A stretch of 64,000 nt of DNA from Paenibacillus piri (lineage in GTDB: Bacteria; Bacillota; Bacilli; Paenibacillales; NBRC-103111): assembly GCF_004354045.1 (NCBI RefSeq), contig NZ_SMRT01000025.1, positions 1 through 64,000 of the forward strand. Direction: 5' to 3'. Below the pieces are notes generated by a model that ran no database searches, was not told the DNA's origin, and worked only from the letters and a program-made list of their open reading frames with translations. This document shows, piece by piece, positions 59,209-64,000 of this stretch. Each line of letters begins with the position of its first letter. Within the stretch, counting starts at the first letter, position 1. A program made the position numbers and the translations under genes.

Positions 59209-59227
59209 AATAACGATAATCATTCTC
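59209..59227. promoter_or_regulatory. Fur box 1 (minus-strand heme operon)
   Basis: AATAACGATAATCATTCTC matches the 19-bp Fur consensus GATAATGATAATCATTATC at 16 positions. It lies 50 bp before the GTG start of the IsdC-like gene. Confidence 0.85.
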
Positions 59228-59290
59228 ATTGTTAATTAAAAAAATAAATGCCATCCGCTTCCCTTAACATCAGCTTCCGAGCATTTCGTA

Positions 59291-59309
59291 GATAACGATA
59301 ATCATTCTC
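59291..59309. promoter_or_regulatory. Fur box 2 (minus-strand heme operon)
   Basis: GATAACGATAATCATTCTC matches the consensus at 17 of 19 positions. It shares the string ataacgataatcattctcat with box 1, 82 bp away, so the pair arose by duplication and could bind two Fur dimers in tandem. Confidence 0.87.
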
Positions 59310-59526
59310 ATTATGAACTCAAAAAAAATGAACTTGCTGCCTGCTTATTTGTTTGTTCAGCTTTCACTTATGGCAACACCTCCGAGAAATTAACAGAATT
59401 TAGGTTGGCGGTACCGCTACGAGTTGATGTTATCCTAACTACCCAAAAACTGTCAACCAGTATTTTTAATTTTTTTATTTCCCGTCTTTACATCAAAATT
59501 ACTAGGTAACCATTCCAATTTTTCGA

Positions 59527-59555
59527 TTGACATTGAAAATGATATTCATTATCAT
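59527..59555 (+). promoter_or_regulatory. promoter with Fur box 3 (plus-strand heme operon)
   Basis: A -35 TTGACA (59527-59532) and -10 TATCAT (59550-59555) are 17 bp apart. The Fur box GAAAATGATATTCATTATC (59535-59553; 17 of 19 consensus positions) fills the space between and covers the -10. Iron-bound Fur would block RNA polymerase directly. Confidence 0.9.
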
Positions 59556-59585
59556 TTAGAATTAATATGGAGTAGGAGGATCCCG

Positions 59586-60578
59586 ATGAAGAAATATGTA
59601 TTTCTTTTTACGATGCTAGCCCTCTTGGGCGCTCCGGCCTGCGGCCAGACAGCCCCAGGAACTGCAGAGAGCACGAAAAGCGCAGCTGCAGCCGGGGCCG
59701 GGCCCGGAGCAAGCTTCGCAATGCAGTCCGTATCAATTACAGATTTCGCCGGCCGGCAAGTCGCATTCGACCATATTCCAGGCAAAATTGCGGCTTTAGG
59801 CAACGGTGAAATGGACATTATTTATGCGCTCGGCGGAACATTGGTTGGCCGGCCAGCTTCCGCAGCTCCCCTCCCTGTACCTGAAGCCAAGGCTGTTGAA
59901 CAAATCGGCTCTGTCCACGGGCTTGATTTGGAAAAGGTTGCTTATCTCAGCCCCGATGTGGTACTGGGAAACAACCCCACGAACATGAAGGACATCGCCT
60001 CCATCGAAAGCCTGGGCTCCAAGCTCGTCTTAACGAATGCGGACTCCATCGGAGATATTAAACGACAGATTGAACTGCTCGGTCAGCTGCTGCAAAAAAA
60101 CGATAAAGCGAAGGAATGGCTCGATACGATCGATCGGAAATTAAACGAATTGAAGACGAGTCAGCCCGCTGAAAAACCGCGGGTTCTCATGGTATACGGA
60201 GCGCCCGGCACTTATATGGCTGCATTAAATAGCTCTCTGAGCGGCAGCATTTTGACCGCAGCGGGAGGAGAAAACATAGCAAGCGATTATCCGAAGCTGG
60301 ACAGTTATCCGCAGTACGCGCAGCTCAACACGGAGAAAATCATGAAGTCGAATCCGCAGATCATACTGATTATGACTCATGGCAATCCTGCACAAGTAAA
60401 GGACGGATTTCTGAAGGAAATGCAGCAAAATGCCGCCTGGAACAGCCTCGATGCTGTGAAGAACAATCGGGTTGAAGTGCTTCCTTCCGACCTGTTCGGA
60501 ACAAATCCCGGAACCAAAATTATCGAAGCGCTCGACTTGATGAACAAGCTGCTGCTATCCGTAAAATCAGCGACATGA
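59586..60578 (+). CDS. second heme/iron-binding lipoprotein (FecB/IsdE type)
   Basis: A 330-residue lipoprotein (lipobox LGAPAC, Cys about residue 19) with the helical-backbone substrate-binding fold. Visible are VSITDFAGRQVAFDHIPGKI, the LGNGEMDIIYALGGTLVGRP entry lobe, IGSVHGLDLEKVAYLSPDVV and the second-lobe IILIMTHGNPAQV, whose His aligns with the IsdE heme ligand region. The Met ligand of IsdE is not obvious, so the cargo could be heme or a siderophore. It overlaps the permease gene by 4 bp (ATGA). Confidence 0.88.
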   Translation: MKKYVFLFTMLALLGAPACGQTAPGTAESTKSAAAAGAGPGASFAMQSVSITDFAGRQVAFDHIPGKIAALGNGEMDIIYALGGTLVGRPASAAPLPVPEAKAVEQIGSVHGLDLEKVAYLSPDVVLGNNPTNMKDIASIESLGSKLVLTNADSIGDIKRQIELLGQLLQKNDKAKEWLDTIDRKLNELKTSQPAEKPRVLMVYGAPGTYMAALNSSLSGSILTAAGGENIASDYPKLDSYPQYAQLNTEKIMKSNPQIILIMTHGNPAQVKDGFLKEMQQNAAWNSLDAVKNNRVEVLPSDLFGTNPGTKIIEALDLMNKLLLSVKSAT

Positions 60579-61570
60579 ACATCCGGCAGCGCCAATCGAG
60601 AAGAAAACTTATTATCGCGATCGTTCCTGTTCTTTTGCTGATCGTCACGTTATATGGACTGAGCAGCGGATCGGTGGCTATATCCCTACGGCAGTTATGG
60701 GATGTTGCTGCGAATGCCGGTCAGCCGATTCATGAAAAAATCATTATCAATCTGCGGCTTCCCAGAGTGCTGATCGGCTTGCTGGTCGGGGCGTGTTTGG
60801 CCGCTTCGGGAGCTCTCCTGCAGGGAGTGATGAAAAACCCTTTGGCCGACCCGGGCATTATCGGAGTATCCGCCGGCGGGGGGCTGGCTGCCATCATATC
60901 CATGATCGTATTCCCGCAATACAGCTATCTGCTGCCGATTCTGGCATTTCTTGGCTCGCTCGCCACCTCCCTTGTTATTTACGGCCTGGCTTGGGATAAA
61001 GGCGCCTCTCCGCTGAAAATCATTTTAGCCGGCGTTGCCATGAACGCCTTGTTGGGGGCTATTACGAGCGGATTTATGGTCATTTACAGCGACAGGGTTC
61101 AAGCCGTGCTGCCCTGGCTGGCGGGAGGATTAAGCGGCCGAAGCTGGTATCATCTGGAGTTTATGGCCCCTTATGCGCTGGTCGGCTTAACACTCACAGT
61201 ATTCGCAATTAAACCGGCAAATCTTTTGCTGTTGGGGGATGACCCTGCCAAGCTGCTCGGTCAAAAGGTTGAGCTGCAGCGCTTTCTCATCATCCTGCTC
61301 TCTTCTTTGCTGGCCGGAACCGCTGTCAGCGTCGCGGGATTGGTCGGCTTTGTCGGATTAATTGTTCCGCATGCGATTCGTCTGCTGATCGGGGAAGATT
61401 ATCGCTTTTTGCTTCCTTTGTCGATTGCAGGCGGTGCTCTGCTTGTCGTCCTGTCCGATACCGTAGCCCGTTCATGGTTTGATCCGCTCGAGCTTCCGGT
61501 AGGAATATTGCTTGCCGCCTTGGGGGCGCCGTTCTTTTTATTTTTGCTGAAGAAACGGAGAATCGTGTAA
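60575..61570 (+). CDS. second heme/iron ABC permease (FecCD family)
   Basis: A 331-residue membrane protein with about ten helices. It has LPRVLIGLLVGACLAASGAL, MKNPLADPGIIGVSAGGGLA and VGFVGLIVPHAIRLLIGEDY, the FecCD signatures also present in the minus-strand permease. The start overlaps the lipoprotein stop, and its stop overlaps the ATPase start (TAATG), giving a tightly coupled three-gene importer. Confidence 0.94.
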   Translation: MNIRQRQSRRKLIIAIVPVLLLIVTLYGLSSGSVAISLRQLWDVAANAGQPIHEKIIINLRLPRVLIGLLVGACLAASGALLQGVMKNPLADPGIIGVSAGGGLAAIISMIVFPQYSYLLPILAFLGSLATSLVIYGLAWDKGASPLKIILAGVAMNALLGAITSGFMVIYSDRVQAVLPWLAGGLSGRSWYHLEFMAPYALVGLTLTVFAIKPANLLLLGDDPAKLLGQKVELQRFLIILLSSLLAGTAVSVAGLVGFVGLIVPHAIRLLIGEDYRFLLPLSIAGGALLVVLSDTVARSWFDPLELPVGILLAALGAPFFLFLLKKRRIV

Positions 61571-62364
61571 TGACTGCTATTCGAACCAAGCATATTGAGC
61601 TGCATGTCGGAGCTTTTCATCTGAATAATATAAGCATTTCGATCCCGCGCGGGAAAATTACCGCTATTGTCGGTCCTAACGGATCCGGCAAGTCGACTCT
61701 TCTGAAGGTAATATCGACGCTGCTGCATGCAAACAAAGGCGAAGTGGTGCTGCATAACAAGCCGATTACAGCTTACAGACCCATAGAGCTCGCACAGACA
61801 GTGGCCATGCTTACCCAATCTTCCCAGCCTCCGCCCGATATGACGGTGAGAGAGCTTATTTCCTACGGCCGTTCTCCGCACAAGCGTCTTTTTGACCGGA
61901 TGACCGCTGAGGATGAGCGTCATGTCGAATGGGCCTTGAACGTGACCGGCACGAAAAAGCACGAAAATCGCATGATCCATACTTTGTCGGGAGGTGAGCA
62001 GCAAAAAGCGCGTATAGCGATGATTTTAGCGCAGCAAACGAATATCATTTTATTGGATGAACCCACGACTTTTCTGGATATCGCCCATCAATTGGATGTC
62101 ATGGAAATGCTGCAAAAGATCAATCAGGAGTACCCGGCGGTTACGGTCGTCTCGGTGCTTCACGATCTTCAGCAGGCCGCCAATTATTGTCATCATATGA
62201 TCGCCATGAAGAGCGGGGCCATCCATACTGCAGGAGCGCCCAAACAGATTCTGAATCCCCAGTTACTCAAGGACGTCTACAACATTGAAGCCAAAGTAAC
62301 CTTCGAAGATGATTATCCCGTTATTATCCCTATCAAAACTTTAGAAGCGAGTAGGAGGAATTAA
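61570..62364 (+). CDS. second heme/iron ABC ATP-binding protein
   Basis: A 264-residue ATPase with Walker A AIVGPNGSGKSTLLKVISTL, signature MIHTLSGGEQQKARIAMILA, Walker B IILLDEPTTFLDIAHQLDVM and switch VVSVLHDLQQAANYCHHMIA. It starts inside the permease stop codon. One base separates its stop region from the heme monooxygenase gene, which shares the operon. Confidence 0.94.
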   Translation: MTAIRTKHIELHVGAFHLNNISISIPRGKITAIVGPNGSGKSTLLKVISTLLHANKGEVVLHNKPITAYRPIELAQTVAMLTQSSQPPPDMTVRELISYGRSPHKRLFDRMTAEDERHVEWALNVTGTKKHENRMIHTLSGGEQQKARIAMILAQQTNIILLDEPTTFLDIAHQLDVMEMLQKINQEYPAVTVVSVLHDLQQAANYCHHMIAMKSGAIHTAGAPKQILNPQLLKDVYNIEAKVTFEDDYPVIIPIKTLEASRRN

Positions 62365-62365
62365 A

Positions 62366-62683
62366 ATGGTTATTGTAACGAATACATCCCAAATTACAAA
62401 AGGCAACGCCCATAAGTTGATCGAACGGTTCGATAAAGTAGGAAAGGTCGAGTACATGGAAGGCTTTTTAGGCTTGGAAGTGCTGTTAACGGAAAACGCC
62501 TCGGAATACGATGAAGTTACGGTAAGCACCAAGTGGAACAAGAAAGAAGATTTTCAGGCATGGACACGCAGCGAGGCGTTCCGCGAGTCGCACGCTCATC
62601 GACAAATCCCGGATTATATTATTTCCAACAAAATTTCGTTCTATGATGTAAAAATTGTAAGGCATCCGATAGCAGCCGGCTAA
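62366..62683 (+). CDS. isdG: heme-degrading monooxygenase of the IsdG/IsdI family
   Basis: A 105-residue cytosolic dimeric ferredoxin-fold enzyme that opens the heme ring and frees iron. The three catalytic residues are at the same positions as in Staphylococcus IsdI: Asn6 (MVIVTNTSQI), Trp66 (EDFQAWTRSEAF) and His76 (RESHAHR). A strong site gtaggaggaattaaa precedes the ATG. As the last gene of the plus-strand operon it couples import to iron release, and two terminators follow. Confidence 0.95.
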   Translation: MVIVTNTSQITKGNAHKLIERFDKVGKVEYMEGFLGLEVLLTENASEYDEVTVSTKWNKKEDFQAWTRSEAFRESHAHRQIPDYIISNKISFYDVKIVRHPIAAG

Positions 62684-62688
62684 AGTGC

Positions 62689-62724
62689 AAGCCGGATCCT
62701 GTCTCTTACAGGGCCCGGCTTGTT
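62689..62724 (+). terminator. rho-independent terminator of the plus-strand heme operon
   Basis: The stem aagccgg...cctgt / acagg...cccggctt lies 6 bp past the stop of the monooxygenase gene, followed by GTTAGCTTTC. Confidence 0.75.
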
Positions 62725-62835
62725 AGCTTTCATTCTGTTCCCCTCTGGCAAGCGAAAGCTGAACGGGAGCGAACAGGCGTTACTGTAAGCCGGTTCTTCC
62801 CGGATTTTTACCGGCTATGTAGCAGGGAAACAACA

Positions 62836-62859
62836 AAAAGCACCCGAGAGGGTGCTTTT
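62836..62859. terminator. second terminator hairpin
   Basis: The perfect stem aaaagcaccc / gggtgctttt with a gaga tetraloop. Confidence 0.8.
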
Positions 62860-63207
62860 GCCGGTTATGTTGCCAAAAGGACGGCACAAAACCAAGTGTG
62901 CGATATTCGCGTCGCGCTGCGTTAAAACAGCGGGTCTGTTGCGGCGTGCTGCGATAAGCCAGGAACCTTATCTGGCGCGGGTTTTCAAAATCGATGTGTT
63001 ATGACGTGCCTTCAAGTAATATTGAACATTATCGGCACATGATTGGTACATTAGCGGTACACGGAAAAGTGCACTTTCTGTGCACCGCGGCGGTATCCGT
63101 CAATCCGATTGTAGGGTATAATTGAAGATAAAGAGCTGCTGAAATCAGGCAATTCATGAGAACACAGAAAGCAGCCCCTATCCTTTCGATAAAGGAGAGA
63201 TTCTCTC
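62860..63207. other. intergenic region before the toxin-antitoxin pair
   Basis: It holds a palindrome gtgcactttctgtgcac (63069-63085), a -10-like TATAAT at 63117-63122, and a ribosome site aaaggagag before the antitoxin start. The palindrome is a candidate binding site for autoregulation. The remaining GC-rich stretch (62880-63000) shows no gene. Confidence 0.45.
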
Positions 63208-63432
63208 ATGTCAATTGTACGCAAATTACACCCTCACATAGCAAAAGATTTAAGGGATTTTTTATCTGAAAACAATATTACCACCAAGAAGCTTGTCATT
63301 GATCTTGAAGCAGAAACTATAGAGGACTTTGATGATTATTCAGTCGATGATATTCTAAGTGTTGCCGGGATTTTGAAACCTGGGGAAGCAAAAGAATTGT
63401 TGAATCATATTCAAGAGTCCCGGGAGAACTGA
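63208..63432 (+). CDS. probable antitoxin partner of the PIN-domain protein
   Basis: A 74-residue acidic protein with HIAKDLRDFLSENNITTKKL in the first half and DDYSVDDILSVAGILKPGEA in the second. I recognise no standard antitoxin fold, but size, charge and position (5 bp before a PIN-domain gene) agree with a VapB-like antitoxin. ATG behind aaaggagagattctctc. Confidence 0.6.
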   Translation: MSIVRKLHPHIAKDLRDFLSENNITTKKLVIDLEAETIEDFDDYSVDDILSVAGILKPGEAKELLNHIQESREN

Positions 63433-63437
63433 GGAAA

Positions 63438-63842
63438 GTGACTTACAGTAACTCGGGATATTTATTCGATTCCAACATTGTAGTCGCTATTCTGGATAAC
63501 GATCATTCTGCCGTTGATTTGGTACGCCAAGCACAAAAGGAAAAAAGGCGGATATTCTTTTCTACCATTGCGGAATGTGAAGTTTTGAGCGGAATCAAAC
63601 ATAATCAGTATTTAGTAGCGGAGAGAATGTCTTCCCTAAAGCATATGCTCCATGTTGATTCAGATGTTGCAAGAAAAGCGGCATCTATACAAAGCGAGCA
63701 AAGAAACAAAGGGCGAAAAATAAAGACTCCTGATGCGCTCATCATCGCAACTGCCTTTACAGCAAATTTGATATTGGTTTCCAGGGATTCGGACATGAAC
63801 TTTATTACGAACGAGTATGGACTGATTCTTTTGAAAGTATAG
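63438..63842 (+). CDS. PIN-domain ribonuclease, VapC-like toxin
   Basis: A 134-residue protein with the PIN fold. The acidic catalytic residues are Asp in GYLFDSNIVVAILDNDHSAV, Glu in FFSTIAECEVLSGIKH, Asp in KIKTPDALIIATAFTANLIL and Asp in VSRDSDMNFI. GTG start 5 bp after the antitoxin stop. VapC toxins cleave tRNA or rRNA; here the pair lies next to a tRNA gene, though that may be chance. Confidence 0.85.
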   Translation: MTYSNSGYLFDSNIVVAILDNDHSAVDLVRQAQKEKRRIFFSTIAECEVLSGIKHNQYLVAERMSSLKHMLHVDSDVARKAASIQSEQRNKGRKIKTPDALIIATAFTANLILVSRDSDMNFITNEYGLILLKV

Positions 63843-63929
63843 GACAGTATATTTGAATGTACAACCACTGTCTCTTGATGTACATCAAGTCCGGAAAACC
63901 TTTCCAAAATCGCCTCCATACAATTATGA

Positions 63930-63962
63930 AAAACAAAAAAAGCCTTATAGCTTAAGGCTTTC
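63930..63962. terminator. terminator downstream of the tRNA gene
   Basis: On the minus strand aaagccttaagctataaggctttttttg forms a stem with a T tail, 5-35 bp after the tRNA 3' end. It can also end the toxin transcript from the other side. Confidence 0.8.
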
Positions 63963-63966
63963 GATA

Positions 63967-64000
63967 AGCGGGTGATGGGAATCGAACCCACGCTACCAGC
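63967..64000 (-). tRNA. tRNA, 3' part only, probably tRNA-Gly
   Basis: The minus strand shows the T arm GTGGGTTCGATTCCCAT followed by the acceptor strand CACCCGC and discriminator T. The matching 5' acceptor strand would be GCGGGTG, which together with this T arm is typical of Bacillales tRNA-Gly. CCA is not encoded. The anticodon is off the window, so the amino acid is an inference. Confidence 0.8.

Overview
The window looks like a chromosomal segment of a Paenibacillus-type member of the Firmicutes. Pointers are the order sigW-rsiW-cdaA-cdaR-glmM-glmS, a glmS ribozyme, SLH-domain surface proteins, stalk (copper-amine-oxidase N-type) domain proteins, AAAGGAGG-type ribosome sites and iron-regulated NEAT proteins with a class B sortase. 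No genus can be proven from this sequence alone.

Region 1 (1-15.5 kb) is a patchwork of small independent units: a truncated ECF sigma factor, a MerR regulator divergent from an aldo/keto reductase, an isochorismatase-like hydrolase, an SMI1/KNR4-like gene with a disturbed start, a SigJ-type sigma factor coupled to a FAD amine-oxidase-like enzyme, two stalk-domain exported proteins, an AT-rich methyltransferase, a nucleotidyltransferase and a YafY/WYL regulator divergent from a PhnB-like protein. A family of dispersed intergenic repeats (hairpin plus a core resembling CTATCGTCTCCGTTAGCTTAACG in several versions) punctuates this part.

Region 2 (15.5-37.3 kb) is an accessory graveyard. It has RidA/IS256 fragments, frameshifted unknown genes, a serine recombinase remnant, IS3 and IS21 pieces, a decayed prophage lysis module and a decayed S9 peptidase. 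Inside it sits an intact, apparently undescribed non-autonomous Tn7-like element (17989-20880) with Tn7-style ends and a perfect CTATC target duplication. It interrupts an XRE regulator gene and carries a universal stress protein, a CynX/NimT-type MFS exporter and an XRE-cupin regulator, but no transposase. A second, solitary end of the same family lies at 25143-25238. A DeoR-controlled ABC importer followed by a broken PhnP-like hydrolase, a glycerophosphodiesterase and an inositol-phosphatase-like enzyme looks like an organophosphate scavenging operon.

Region 3 (37.3-49.3 kb) is conserved core. A truncated TnsA and an array of TnsB-like sites lie directly downstream of glmS, marking a different Tn7 relative at the classical attTn7 position. 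Then come glmS with its ribozyme, glmM, cdaR and cdaA (cyclic di-AMP control), rsiW, sigW, an EamA transporter and PEP carboxylase. glmS and glmM share a short leader motif that I do not recognise.

Region 4 (49.6-62.7 kb) is a complete heme acquisition locus. The minus-strand operon holds an NPKTG-anchored IsdC-like protein, a secreted single-NEAT protein, a giant cohesin/FIVAR/six-NEAT/SLH protein, IsdE-like lipoprotein, permease, ATPase and sortase B. A divergent plus-strand operon holds a second lipoprotein-permease-ATPase set and an IsdG/IsdI heme monooxygenase with all catalytic residues. Three Fur boxes lie between them. Heme would be captured at the S-layer, passed through wall-anchored and secreted NEAT proteins to either importer, and opened in the cytosol to release iron. 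The window ends with a PIN-domain toxin-antitoxin pair and the 3' part of a tRNA, probably tRNA-Gly.
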